64,000 nucleotides of DNA, taken from CAZAQK01 sp964535825 (GTDB taxonomy: Bacteria > Pseudomonadota > Alphaproteobacteria > Rickettsiales > SXRF01). The notes under the pieces were generated by a model. That model saw only the letters and a list, made by a program, of their open reading frames with translations, was not told the origin of the DNA and made no database searches. The position numbers and the translations under genes are program-made. The stretch is from assembly GCA_964535825.1 (NCBI GenBank), contig CAZHUC010000008.1:1-64000 (forward strand), written 5' to 3'. This document shows, piece after piece, positions 7,651 to 16,434 of this stretch (within the stretch, counting starts at the first letter, position 1; every line of letters begins with the position of its first letter).

Positions 7651-8751
7651 TCACGCCGAGGGTTTATCACCCAGCCACACTTTTTCGCCCTTTTTGCGCT
7701 CGGAGTCAGATTTCAGCTGGCCGCAGGCCGCGAAGATATCCTGCCCGCGTGTGGCACGCACAGGAGAAGAATAGCCTGCATCATTAACGATGCGTGAGAA
7801 CGCCATGATACGGTTACGGCTTGACGTTTCATACTTCGCACCCGGCCACGGATTCCATGGAATAAGATTCACCTTCGCAGGAATTCCTTTAAGCAGGCGG
7901 CAGAGTTCGCGCGCATCGGCATCGGAATCATTCACGTCTTTCAGCATCACATATTCAAACGTAATGCGTCGTGCATTATTCGCGGCCGGATAATCGCGGC
8001 AGGCCTGCAGCAATTCCTTGATGGGGTATTTTCTGTTAAGTGGCACGAGCTCATCGCGCAGTTCATCACGCACGGCATGCAGGGAGATCGCCAGATTCAC
8101 TCCCAGCTCTTCACCGCATTGTTTTATCATCGGCACAACGCCGGAGGTAGAGAGCGTGATCTTGCGTTTTGATATTGCGATGCCTTCACCATCCATGATG
8201 ATCTTGAGTGCACGCGCCACCTGATCATAGTTATAAAGCGGCTCGCCCATACCCATCATCACGATGTTGGTAAAGATGCCATCTTCGCGCTTTTTGCCCC
8301 ACTCACCCAGTCCGTCACGCGCTACCAGAACCTGCGATATGATCTCGCCAGCTGTCAGATTGCGCACCAGTTTCATCGTGCCGGTGTGGCAGAAAGAGCA
8401 GGAAAGTGTGCAGCCCACTTGCGATGATACACAGAGTGCGCCACGATCTTCTTCAGGGATGAACACCGCTTCCACTTTGTTCTTATCGGCAAATTCCAGC
8501 AGCCATTTGCGTGTGCCATCAAAAGAGGTGAGGTTCTTTGCGATGCCAGGGCGCTCAAGTGTGAACAGCTCGGAAAGTTGCTGTTGCTGCTTTTTAGCGA
8601 TGCTGGTCATCTGTGCGAAGTCGGTTGCACCTTTCACATACATCCACTGCCATATCTGGCCGGCGCGGAATTTTTCCAGCCCATTCGCTACAAGCTGTTC
8701 TTCCAGCTCCTTACGCGTAAGGCCAATGAGATGGGTTTTTTCCTGTGTCAT
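7651..8751 (-). CDS. rlmN: Dual-specificity RNA methyltransferase RlmN
   Basis: Radical-SAM enzyme that methylates C2 of adenosine 2503 in 23S rRNA and A37 of some tRNAs. The 366-residue length is normal. The [4Fe-4S] motif CxxxCxxC appears as CSFCHTG after VGCTLS. GMGEPLYNYDQV and the SAM-binding segment ITLSTSGVVP follow, and the conserved acceptor-cysteine region near the C terminus (DIFAACGQL) is present. The start overlaps the preceding unknown gene by 4 bases (ATGA), so it is translationally coupled as the last gene of a three-gene operon. Confidence 0.97.
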   Translation of the reverse strand: MTQEKTHLIGLTRKELEEQLVANGLEKFRAGQIWQWMYVKGATDFAQMTSIAKKQQQQLSELFTLERPGIAKNLTSFDGTRKWLLEFADKNKVEAVFIPEEDRGALCVSSQVGCTLSCSFCHTGTMKLVRNLTAGEIISQVLVARDGLGEWGKKREDGIFTNIVMMGMGEPLYNYDQVARALKIIMDGEGIAISKRKITLSTSGVVPMIKQCGEELGVNLAISLHAVRDELRDELVPLNRKYPIKELLQACRDYPAANNARRITFEYVMLKDVNDSDADARELCRLLKGIPAKVNLIPWNPWPGAKYETSSRNRIMAFSRIVNDAGYSSPVRATRGQDIFAACGQLKSDSERKKGEKVWLGDKPSA

Positions 8752-9347
8752 GCAACATGCCCTCGGCCACCGCCATTACCACGTTCAGGAACGGAAGGAT
8801 TGAGACCTATACTATCCATGAGATTGCGCAGTTTTGCTTTGGCATCCGGTGCATTGCCCAGCGCAAGGTATGCCTCGCCAAATACGGCCTGTGCCTCTGA
8901 TAGTGTGGGAGTGACCGGGTCGATATCCGCATACACATTGCCCACACGCTTCTGGAAAGCGATCATCCTGTCACTGATCGGTGGTGGCAGTAATCTTTCT
9001 ACTTCGTCCAGTATTAGCCCGCTTTTAAGTATCGTATACATCTGTTCATTGGTAAGTGCTTCGTTAGCGCGCTCTACCTTATCCCATATTCTTTCAAGCC
9101 TGCTTCTGGCCGAATTTTGATCTGCAGTGCCTGATGGCAATCCAGCGATTACTTCATCTATTTTGTGTTTTACCTCATCGTAGGCAGGCAATGTCCCGGA
9201 GGTGATATATTCTGTGGCGATATGACTTAAGTACTCCCCAAAACTCTGTTGCAGTGCTTGCGGCAGGAACGCCCTTATATTCATAAGTTCCTGACCGTCT
9301 GCAAGTAGCGCATCCATCTGCTTGCTGGTAAGTGTTACATCGGTCAT
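8748..9347 (-). CDS. Hypothetical protein in the rlmN operon
   Basis: 199 residues, mostly helical and acidic, without signal peptide, membrane helix or motif that I can place. The C terminus is Gly/Arg-rich (PERGNGGGRGHVA). Both ends overlap neighbours by exactly four bases (ATGA): its start overlaps the stop of the degenerate response regulator gene, and its stop overlaps the rlmN start. This shows a translationally coupled operon and that the gene is real. The role is unknown. Confidence 0.75.
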   Translation of the reverse strand: MTDVTLTSKQMDALLADGQELMNIRAFLPQALQQSFGEYLSHIATEYITSGTLPAYDEVKHKIDEVIAGLPSGTADQNSARSRLERIWDKVERANEALTNEQMYTILKSGLILDEVERLLPPPISDRMIAFQKRVGNVYADIDPVTPTLSEAQAVFGEAYLALGNAPDAKAKLRNLMDSIGLNPSVPERGNGGGRGHVA

Positions 9348-9865
9348 GCCTTGACTCCCAGCTTATATGCACCATCCGTTATCTCTATGGATAATGCATC
9401 ACCTGCCAGTTCACGCAGCTTGGTGCGCAGCCTGTAAATATGTGTCTCCAGCGTATGAGTATTGATATCAGGCTCAAACCCCCAGACACGCTTCAACAAT
9501 TCTTCGCGGTCGATACCCGCCTTGCCCGTCTCGGACAAGCACATAAGCAGCTGTACTTCCTTGTCGGTAAGGGTCAGGATACCGCCATCGTGCGATAATG
9601 TTTTAAGGCGCGTGGAAAGTTCAAATCCGGCGATATCGATCTTCTCATCGGCTTTACGATTTTGCATATATCTGTGCACTTTACCGAGGACATCCTGTAT
9701 ACGAAGCGGAAGATTATCATCGGTAATGACCAGCGCATCCGGCCATTCCTGCAATTGCTCTTTTGATTCAGCCACCTGCGCAGAAATACCCGTCTCTTTC
9801 CGGATCAGGCCTGCCGCCACTTCGGTAAAATCCTGATTTTTGCTTACGATCACTACCGCGCTCAT
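9344..9865 (-). CDS. OmpR-type winged-helix regulator with a degenerate receiver
   Basis: From the ATG at 9865 the protein has 173 residues. The last ~95 form a trans_reg_C winged helix: LTLTDKEVQLLMCLSETG, then REELLKRVWGF and THTLETHIYRLRTKL, then the C-terminal hairpin ITDGAYKLG. The first ~75 begin like a receiver (VVIVSKNQDF) but lack the acidic pair after beta-1. The region is too short for a full alpha/beta receiver, and an LVITDD segment is all that resembles the phosphoacceptor site. Regulation by phosphorylation is therefore doubtful. An ATG at 9892 would add nine residues, but GGGAA precedes the 9865 start. First gene of the operon ending in rlmN. Confidence 0.8.
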   Translation of the reverse strand: MSAVVIVSKNQDFTEVAAGLIRKETGISAQVAESKEQLQEWPDALVITDDNLPLRIQDVLGKVHRYMQNRKADEKIDIAGFELSTRLKTLSHDGGILTLTDKEVQLLMCLSETGKAGIDREELLKRVWGFEPDINTHTLETHIYRLRTKLRELAGDALSIEITDGAYKLGVKA

Positions 9866-9900
9866 CGCGAAATTCCCTAGATTTTCTGCCATTTTGTAGT

Positions 9901-11016
9901 ATGGATGGGCATATTCCGCAAGCGATATGGATTTTCATGCAGGAAAAACCTGAGAGCATAAGCAAGGCACATCTTTTCACCGGACGGGCAGTTGACCAGC
10001 TGCGCCGCCAATTACCTGTTGTTTTACAGGATGATAATGGCAATAGCACCGGCTTTTACCCGCTGGAAGGGATGACAGCTTCTATCTGGCAGGAATTGCG
10101 GTCGTTAAAAGCCCCTGTGTCTTTAATTGTTACAGAAGCACGCGCAAAATACCTTGGCCTCAAGGTCAAAGCAGGCACCGTTGCATGCCTTGACGCCAGT
10201 GCCATGGATATTGCACAGCTCCAGGCAATGGCAGATCCCCTTGCCTCCTCATCTGATATCCCTGCACTTACATCGCTTGATGCGACAGACGCGCACATTA
10301 CCGCCATGCGACTGGTGAAGCACGCATCACTACTGCCTGCGCTTGTGGTGATCGATAACGTGAATTTCCCTGATGCATGGCTACGCGTTGCCACTAGTGA
10401 CATCGCTGCCTACTGGGCGAACCCGCCACTGGATGTAACGCCGGTAGCTCAGGCGTACCTGCCGATACGCGAAACCGAAAACTCCCGTATCATCTGCTTC
10501 CGCGATCGCTTTGGCACATCAATGCATATGGCAATCATCATCGGCGACGCATTGGCAGAAGATGCACCACTCACCCGCATTCATTCCTCCTGCCTTACAG
10601 GCGATATATTAGGCAGTCTGCGTTGCGATTGTTGCGACCAGCTGCATCTAAGCCTGCACCAGATGGCCGACCATGGCAGCGGTATTTTACTTTACCTGCA
10701 TCAGGAAGGACGCGGTATCGGCATTGCAAATAAATTGCGCGCCTATGCCCTGCAGGAGCAAGGCATTGATACATATGATGCGAATCTTATGCTTGGCTTC
10801 GGAGAAGATGAACGGGATTTTGCACTCGCCGCTGCGATCTTGAAATCACTCGGCAAGACACGCATCACGCTGCTTACCAATAATCCACGCAAGGTGGAGA
10901 ATGTGGAACAATACGGCATTGCGGTGGCAAAACGCCTGCCAGTTATTGCAGCAGCAGGCAGACACAATCAGGCGTATCTTGATACGAAATCAAAGAAATC
11001 CGGACATTTATTCTAA
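9901..11016 (+). CDS. ribA: GTP cyclohydrolase II with N-terminal extension
   Basis: First committed enzyme of riboflavin synthesis: GTP to 2,5-diamino-6-ribosylamino-pyrimidinone phosphate, formate and pyrophosphate. Residues about 190-360 form the catalytic domain. The zinc ligands appear in SSCLTGDILGSLRCDC (CxxxxxxxxxxCxC), the catalytic loop in HQEGRGIG, and the substrate loop in LLTNNPRKVENVEQYGI. The first ~180 residues form an extra domain that only faintly resembles 3,4-dihydroxy-2-butanone-phosphate synthase and lacks its clear active site. The start is uncertain: ATGs at 9901 and 9937 both lack strong ribosome sites. It stands divergent from the response-regulator operon. Confidence 0.92.
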   Translation: MDGHIPQAIWIFMQEKPESISKAHLFTGRAVDQLRRQLPVVLQDDNGNSTGFYPLEGMTASIWQELRSLKAPVSLIVTEARAKYLGLKVKAGTVACLDASAMDIAQLQAMADPLASSSDIPALTSLDATDAHITAMRLVKHASLLPALVVIDNVNFPDAWLRVATSDIAAYWANPPLDVTPVAQAYLPIRETENSRIICFRDRFGTSMHMAIIIGDALAEDAPLTRIHSSCLTGDILGSLRCDCCDQLHLSLHQMADHGSGILLYLHQEGRGIGIANKLRAYALQEQGIDTYDANLMLGFGEDERDFALAAAILKSLGKTRITLLTNNPRKVENVEQYGIAVAKRLPVIAAAGRHNQAYLDTKSKKSGHLF

Positions 11017-11030
11017 TATCGCTGAGGCGA

Positions 11031-12092
11031 TTACTGCTTATTCTTCTCGATGATGCTTATGAGATCCTGACCAAGTTCAGACTTGTCAGGCTCTGCGGCT
11101 TTAACCGTTGCCGGCCATACGCAGCTGTCTTTTTTCCACAGGCCAAGTTCGGCATCGAGATTCACTTCTTTCCATTTTGGATGGCCCTTTTCCTTTAGCA
11201 TCGGCATGCTATCACGCAGTGCCTTACCAAGGGCTGCCATCCTTTCGCAACGCTTCTTGCTGCCACTTTCTGAGAAGTCGAATGACACCATTACTGCCTG
11301 CACGGCAATGGTCGATACATTGCTTTTTACAAAGTTGTAATCGTTCTTGCTAATTTCTGCTGGCTTGTATTCTTCCAGCATCTTCGGATTATCCATCGGG
11401 ATGAAATGCACCTGCTCAAGCATAGGCGCATATTTATGGTTTTCCGGCAGCGTCAGATCTTCAAGATTCTTGAACAAACGCACTGGCTTGCCCGCCACAT
11501 AGATAACAGCATCGAGTTCACCTTTAAGCACCGCGACCACACCTTGCGCCGGCGGAATCTTCTGCATGTCAGCAGGTGTGATGCCCATCATGGAAAAGAT
11601 ATTGATGGCGGTCAGCATGTTGCCGCTACCCTCTTCACCAATAGCAATCTTTTTACCTTCAAGGTCAGAAAAACTCTTAATTGATTTACGCGCAAGTACA
11701 TGCACTTCTTCATTATAGAATGGGAAGATCATGCGCAGGTTACCAGCCATACGGATCGAATCTGGACTCTTCGAGCGCGCAAGGAAGCCAAGCACGTCGG
11801 ACTGAACGATACCAAGCGCAGCATTCTCTGTGCTGTTGATGCGTTTGATATTGTCGATAGAACCTTCAGATGGTTTTACATCAACAGGGATGCCGATCTT
11901 TTCACCGACCATCGCAATATCTTTACCAAAAGCGAAATATGTGCCGGTCTTCGGACCTGTCACGATGCCAAGCATCTCTGCTTTTGTCTCTGGCTTTACT
12001 TCTTTTTTTGCGGAGGGTTTAGAAGGTGCGGCAATAGCTACCGATGCAATTACCAGTGACGCGAAGAGTGCGCCTGCAATACGCTGAAACAT
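11031..12092 (-). CDS. TRAP transporter solute-binding protein, TAXI family
   Basis: Periplasmic binding protein of 353 residues. A signal peptide (FASLVIASVAIAAP, cleaved near residue 21) leads into a Lys-rich linker and then the TAXI fold. GIVTGPKTGTYFAFG at about 42-56 is the hallmark N-terminal motif. Further conserved segments are GIVQSDVL, IAIGEEGSGN and AVIYVAGKP. TAXI proteins feed fused DctQM permeases with substrates such as glutamate or 2-oxoglutarate. No permease gene is in the window, so the partner is elsewhere or the protein has another role. It is co-oriented with a small membrane protein 18 bp upstream. Confidence 0.88.
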   Translation of the reverse strand: MFQRIAGALFASLVIASVAIAAPSKPSAKKEVKPETKAEMLGIVTGPKTGTYFAFGKDIAMVGEKIGIPVDVKPSEGSIDNIKRINSTENAALGIVQSDVLGFLARSKSPDSIRMAGNLRMIFPFYNEEVHVLARKSIKSFSDLEGKKIAIGEEGSGNMLTAINIFSMMGITPADMQKIPPAQGVVAVLKGELDAVIYVAGKPVRLFKNLEDLTLPENHKYAPMLEQVHFIPMDNPKMLEEYKPAEISKNDYNFVKSNVSTIAVQAVMVSFDFSESGSKKRCERMAALGKALRDSMPMLKEKGHPKWKEVNLDAELGLWKKDSCVWPATVKAAEPDKSELGQDLISIIEKNKQ

Positions 12093-12109
12093 AGACTTCC
12101 CGTAAATTA

Positions 12110-12484
12110 TTAATATTTATTCACGACGGAAAGTAAATCCCTATTGGCTCTGTTGTCAACCTCTGTCATGGTTTTAATGGCAGTAACCTGCTCATCCGAC
12201 GGCTCAATATGTGTCACCTGGCCGATGATACCGCCTTCTTTGCCATTGATAATTATGGTTTTATCGGCATTTTCCTGAAGCTTTGCTGCCATAGGCTGTA
12301 TCACGGCATGCGCCGATGCTTCGGGAATGAACGCACCACCCCATAGCTTATTGATATGTATAACTACAGCTGACACTACAAAGAGTGCCGAAACTCCGCT
12401 TAGGAAATAGGCTTTGTCCTGATCGGAGCGCTCCGCGATCCATTTTTTGACGTGGGCAAAGCGCGACGTCTTTTTTGCAGACAC
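12110..12484 (-). CDS. Single-pass membrane protein of unknown function
   Basis: 124 residues from a GTG start. A basic cytoplasmic N terminus (about 1-28), one membrane helix at about 29-47 (LSGVSALFVVSAVVIHI) and a periplasmic tail containing IIINGKEGGIIGQVTHIE can be seen. No known family. It probably forms a two-gene unit with the TAXI binding protein that follows 18 bp downstream, so a role near that protein is possible but unproven. No clear Shine-Dalgarno is visible. Confidence 0.6.
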   Translation of the reverse strand: MSAKKTSRFAHVKKWIAERSDQDKAYFLSGVSALFVVSAVVIHINKLWGGAFIPEASAHAVIQPMAAKLQENADKTIIINGKEGGIIGQVTHIEPSDEQVTAIKTMTEVDNRANRDLLSVVNKY

Positions 12485-12556
12485 CGGAAAACGATGAATT
12501 TTTGGCCTTGAATGCGAGATAACAGCCCCCTGATCAACAGCACCATCATAGCGACG

Positions 12557-12565
12557 TGTGGATAA
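12557..12565 (-). promoter_or_regulatory. DnaA-box-like 9-mer
   Basis: Perfect TTATCCACA on the minus strand in the AT-rich intergenic space between the small membrane protein gene and pmbA. It is isolated, so regulatory or titrating DnaA binding is more likely than origin function. Confidence 0.4.
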
Positions 12566-12657
12566 TTACTCAACTACAGTAATAATTACAATGATTTTTC
12601 TTACATTTTTTTGGGTATGCGTTGCGAAAATACACTATTTGTATTAACAAGCTCTGG

Positions 12658-14001
12658 ATGAATGAATCACTCGACAGATTATCATGGTTACTGAAGGAAA
12701 CCCGTGCCCATGGTGCCGATGCTGCAGATGGCCTTTACCTTCACTCGGTTGAATCCTCCACATCCGTACGTCTTGGCAAACCGGAAGATATCACGCGCTC
12801 AGAAAGTGCCGTGATCGGCCTGCGTGCGTTCTGTGGAAAACAACAGGCAATCGTATCGTCAACCGATACCAGCGTTCCTGCACTCAAGGAGCTTGCAGAA
12901 CGCGTTGTGAGCATGGCGCGTGTCACGCCCGCCGATAATGATGCTGGATTAAGTTCACAATCATTACTCGCAACGGATATTCCCGCTCTTGATCTGGAAG
13001 ATACATACGAACCCGACAATGCATGGCTGAGGGAGCAATGCAAGAATGCGGAAGAATCGGCACTTGCCGTGAAAGGCATCACCAACTCTGAAGGCGCGGA
13101 AGCAAGCCACAGCCGCACGCGTATCGACCTCGCGATCGATAGCGATGATGTACGGTTCGCAGAGTCTTATCAAAGTAGCATGTTCTCTGTTTCCGTATCC
13201 GTACTGGCTGGCAAAGATACCAGCATGGAAAGAGATTATGATTTTTCTACCAAGCGCCATCATAAAGATCTGACAGAAGCTGGTGATATTGGTAAGCAAG
13301 CCGCAAAGCTTGCGCTCGCAAGACTCAACCCACGCAAAGTGTCCACCTGCAGTGTACCAGTGATATTCGATCCACGCGTCAGCCGTAGCCTGGTTGGTAT
13401 TTTTGCCGGCGCTATCTCCGGCAGTGCAATAACACGCGGCGCAAGTTTCCTGAAAGATGCCATGGGCAAACCTGTTTTCAATGACAGCATCACCATCATA
13501 GATGATCCGCATATCGCTTGCGGTCTTGCTTCCAAACCATTCGATGCGGAAGGTGTTAAAAACGGCACGCGTGTGTTGCTGGAAAATGGTGTGCTTAAAA
13601 GCTGGATACTGGATACGCGCACCGCAAACAAACTGGGCCTGAAAACAACAGGCAACGCTTCACGCTCACCGTCATCATCGCCCTCACCTGCTGCCACCAA
13701 TACCTATATGGCAAATGGCAAGCACACGCCGCAAGCACTGATAAGCGATATCAAGAATGGGTTTTACGTCACCGAAACATTCGGCATGGGCGTCAACATC
13801 ATCACCGGTGATTACAGCCAGGGCGCATCCGGCTTCTGGATCGAAAATGGCGAGATCGCCTATCCGGTATCCGAGATCACCATCGCCGGTAAATTGCAGG
13901 ATATGTTCATCATGGCAACGCCTGCCAATGACCTGACCATGCGCTACGCCACGAATGCGCCGACAGTTCGCATAGACGCCATGACCATTGCAGGTGTATA
14001 A
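12658..14001 (+). CDS. pmbA: Metalloprotease-like PmbA/TldE
   Basis: Partner of TldD in the TldD/TldE protease that matures or degrades small peptides in the cytoplasm. 447 residues from the ATG at 12658, typical of the family. It shows the U62-family body with DLAIDSDDVRFAESYQ, the glycine-rich segment and the C-terminal SGFWIENGEIAYPVSEITIAG block. As expected for PmbA, the HExxxH zinc motif of TldD is absent. A TTG start at 12622 is possible but adds an atypical N terminus. The next gene, msbA, starts 8 bp later, so pmbA may be the first gene of the lipid A operon. tldD is not in this window. Confidence 0.93.
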   Translation: MNESLDRLSWLLKETRAHGADAADGLYLHSVESSTSVRLGKPEDITRSESAVIGLRAFCGKQQAIVSSTDTSVPALKELAERVVSMARVTPADNDAGLSSQSLLATDIPALDLEDTYEPDNAWLREQCKNAEESALAVKGITNSEGAEASHSRTRIDLAIDSDDVRFAESYQSSMFSVSVSVLAGKDTSMERDYDFSTKRHHKDLTEAGDIGKQAAKLALARLNPRKVSTCSVPVIFDPRVSRSLVGIFAGAISGSAITRGASFLKDAMGKPVFNDSITIIDDPHIACGLASKPFDAEGVKNGTRVLLENGVLKSWILDTRTANKLGLKTTGNASRSPSSSPSPAATNTYMANGKHTPQALISDIKNGFYVTETFGMGVNIITGDYSQGASGFWIENGEIAYPVSEITIAGKLQDMFIMATPANDLTMRYATNAPTVRIDAMTIAGV

Positions 14002-14008
14002 ACCCTTT

Positions 14009-15763
14009 ATGTTGTATGATTATACCACACGCTACTTGCTGAAACGTCTCCTGCGCGAGCACATACTGCGCTATCGCGGGCGTATTCTTTTTGCCGTGAT
14101 GTGTATGTTCATCGTTGCAGCAGCAACTGCTGCCAATGCATGGATGATGCAGCCAGCGCTCGACCAGATATTCATCGAGAAAAATCGTGACATGCTGATG
14201 CTGATCCCTATCGCGGTGTTCGTGATTGCGCTGATCGGTGCAGCGGCGAATTACGGCAACTTGCTTTCCATGCGTTTTGTGGGCCAGCGCATTATTGCGG
14301 ATATGCAGAAGCGCCTCTTCGCTCATCTGATGGTAAGTGATATCGGCCTGTTCTATTCGCAATCGTCCGGTAAACTCATTTCGCGTTTTACTAACGACAT
14401 CAACTTAATGCGCAATGCTTTTTCCAACGTGCTTACTGCATTCGCCAAGGAACTGCTTTCGATGATCTTCCTCATCGGCGTGATGTTCTACCAGAACGCT
14501 GAGCTCGCGGTGATTGCACTTCTCGTATTCCCGGTTGCCATCTATCCGGTGGTGCGTCTTTCCAAGCGCATGCGCAAAATTTCTGACAGCACACAAAATC
14601 AATTGGGTGAATTCACATCAACGCTGGATGAGATATTTCAAGGCATCCGCACGGTAAAATCCTATAACCGCGAAGGTTTTGAAATAAACCGCGCCGGCAG
14701 TATTATCGAAGCATTGTTCGGGCTTTACTACAAAGCCTCACGCGTGCAGACCGCCTCCACACCTATCATGGAAGTGCTTAGCGGCATCTCGATCGCTTCT
14801 GTTATATGGTATGGTGGTTTTCAGGTGCTCGACAGCGAAACCACCCCCGGCGCATTCTTCTCCTTCATCACTGCATTCCTGATGGCATACAAACCAGTGC
14901 GTGCGCTGGCTGGCCTTAACACCACCTTGCAGGAAGGGTTAGTGGCAGCCGCTCGTCTTTTCCATGCACTTGATATGCCACCGACCATTGTTGATAAACA
15001 AGGCGCACAACCCTTACAGATCAGCACCGGTCACATACGGTTCGAGAATGTGTCTTTCTCTTATGGTAAAGATGCAGCAAGCGTCGATCACATCACGCTG
15101 GAAGTACCGGCAGGAAAAACTGCTGCACTCGTTGGATTATCTGGTGGTGGCAAGTCCACACTCATGAATCTTTTACTGCGTTTCTATGAAACCGAGTCTG
15201 GCCGCATCACGATCGACGGACAAGACATCAAAGACGTAACACTTGCATCACTGCGCGCCGCTATGGGTTTTGTACCTCAGGAATCCATGCTGTTCGATGA
15301 TTCTGTAAAAACCAACATTGCCTACGGTCGCGAAGGCGCATCGGACGAAGATATCGTCACCGCAGCAAAACATGCTGCAGCCGATGGCTTTATTCGCAAC
15401 CTGCCAAAATCTTATGACACGATGATCGGATCGCATGGTGTAAGGCTCTCTGGTGGTCAACGTCAGCGCATTGCCATTGCGCGTGCTATGCTTAAGAATG
15501 CGCCGATCTTATTGTTGGATGAAGCAACGTCTTCGCTCGACAACGAATCCGAACGCAGTATCCAGGAAGCGCTCTCTACCCTTATGCGCGGCCGCACCAC
15601 GCTGGTGATCGCGCATCGTTTAAGTACCATTGTGAATGCCGATATCATTTATGTGATGGAAAATGGCCGTGTCGTTGAAAGCGGCACACACGCCGAACTC
15701 ATGAATGCAAAAGGCAAATACCACCAGCTTTATGCCAATGCCGGTGCTACAGAAATTGTTTAA
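14009..15763 (+). CDS. msbA: Lipid A export ABC transporter MsbA
   Basis: Inner-membrane flippase that moves lipid A-core to the periplasmic leaflet. 584 residues from the ATG at 14009: six membrane helices in the first ~320, then the nucleotide-binding domain with Walker A GLSGGGKST, Q-loop FVPQESMLF, signature LSGGQRQRIAIARA, Walker B ILLLDEATSSLD and switch His in IAHRLST. The ABCB-type half-transporter fold is unambiguous. Assignment to MsbA rests on its place directly before waaA and lpxK. A TTG at 13988 overlapping pmbA is an alternative start. Confidence 0.92.
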   Translation: MLYDYTTRYLLKRLLREHILRYRGRILFAVMCMFIVAAATAANAWMMQPALDQIFIEKNRDMLMLIPIAVFVIALIGAAANYGNLLSMRFVGQRIIADMQKRLFAHLMVSDIGLFYSQSSGKLISRFTNDINLMRNAFSNVLTAFAKELLSMIFLIGVMFYQNAELAVIALLVFPVAIYPVVRLSKRMRKISDSTQNQLGEFTSTLDEIFQGIRTVKSYNREGFEINRAGSIIEALFGLYYKASRVQTASTPIMEVLSGISIASVIWYGGFQVLDSETTPGAFFSFITAFLMAYKPVRALAGLNTTLQEGLVAAARLFHALDMPPTIVDKQGAQPLQISTGHIRFENVSFSYGKDAASVDHITLEVPAGKTAALVGLSGGGKSTLMNLLLRFYETESGRITIDGQDIKDVTLASLRAAMGFVPQESMLFDDSVKTNIAYGREGASDEDIVTAAKHAAADGFIRNLPKSYDTMIGSHGVRLSGGQRQRIAIARAMLKNAPILLLDEATSSLDNESERSIQEALSTLMRGRTTLVIAHRLSTIVNADIIYVMENGRVVESGTHAELMNAKGKYHQLYANAGATEIV

Positions 15764-15768
15764 CGCAC

Positions 15769-16434
15769 ATGTCAGTTAAAAAGAAGATCCTCAAAAGCCC
15801 CGCTATACAGTACATACTGAGCCTATTGCTTGCGGGCTATATCTGGCTTGTATTCCTGACCAATAAAAAAATAAAAAACATTCATCCCGACGCCATGAAA
15901 TACATGCGCGGTGAGGAAAATGCGGTCTTTGCATTCTGGCACGGGCGCATGATGATGCTTCCCACCTTCTGCCCTCCCAAGCGCAGGATGCATGTGCTGA
16001 TTTCACTGCACCGCGATGGCAAGCTCATCTCGCAGGTGATTGAGCATTTCGGGCAGAAAACCGTGAGTGGCTCTACCAGCAAAGGCGGCAAGGAAGCAGT
16101 GAGTGAAATATTGAAACTGCTGGAAACCGGCGTAAATATAAGCATCACACCGGACGGGCCGCGTGGCCCTGCACAGGTAGCAGCGCGCGGTATTGCCGGT
16201 GTTGCACGCTTTTCTGGCAAAGTGGTGCTGCCCGTGGTATTTTCTGCCACTCGCGCAAAACGCTTAAGAAGCTGGGATAAATTTATGCTGGCATTACCAT
16301 TCGGCAAAATATTCTTCTATGTAGGAAAACCTATTATCGTTTCTGCTGATGGTGATGAGGAGAGCGCACGCCTGCTTATTGAAAATTCCATGAACGCATT
16401 GCTGGCAGAAGCCGATGCACGTATCTCTGCATAA
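15769..16434 (+). CDS. DUF374 lysophospholipid acyltransferase-like protein
   Basis: 221 residues with an N-terminal membrane anchor (ILSLLLAGYIWLVFL). An acyltransferase core follows: FWHGRMMMLP (the HxxxxD/E-type catalytic region is divergent), SLHRDGKLIS, TSKGGKEAV and ITPDGPRGPAQVAARGI, the diagnostic DUF374 block. In alphaproteobacteria this family is regularly encoded between msbA and waaA, suggesting acyl transfer to lipid A or Kdo-lipid A. The exact acyl acceptor is unknown. It starts 5 bp after msbA and overlaps waaA by 20 bp. Confidence 0.88.
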   Translation: MSVKKKILKSPAIQYILSLLLAGYIWLVFLTNKKIKNIHPDAMKYMRGEENAVFAFWHGRMMMLPTFCPPKRRMHVLISLHRDGKLISQVIEHFGQKTVSGSTSKGGKEAVSEILKLLETGVNISITPDGPRGPAQVAARGIAGVARFSGKVVLPVVFSATRAKRLRSWDKFMLALPFGKIFFYVGKPIIVSADGDEESARLLIENSMNALLAEADARISA

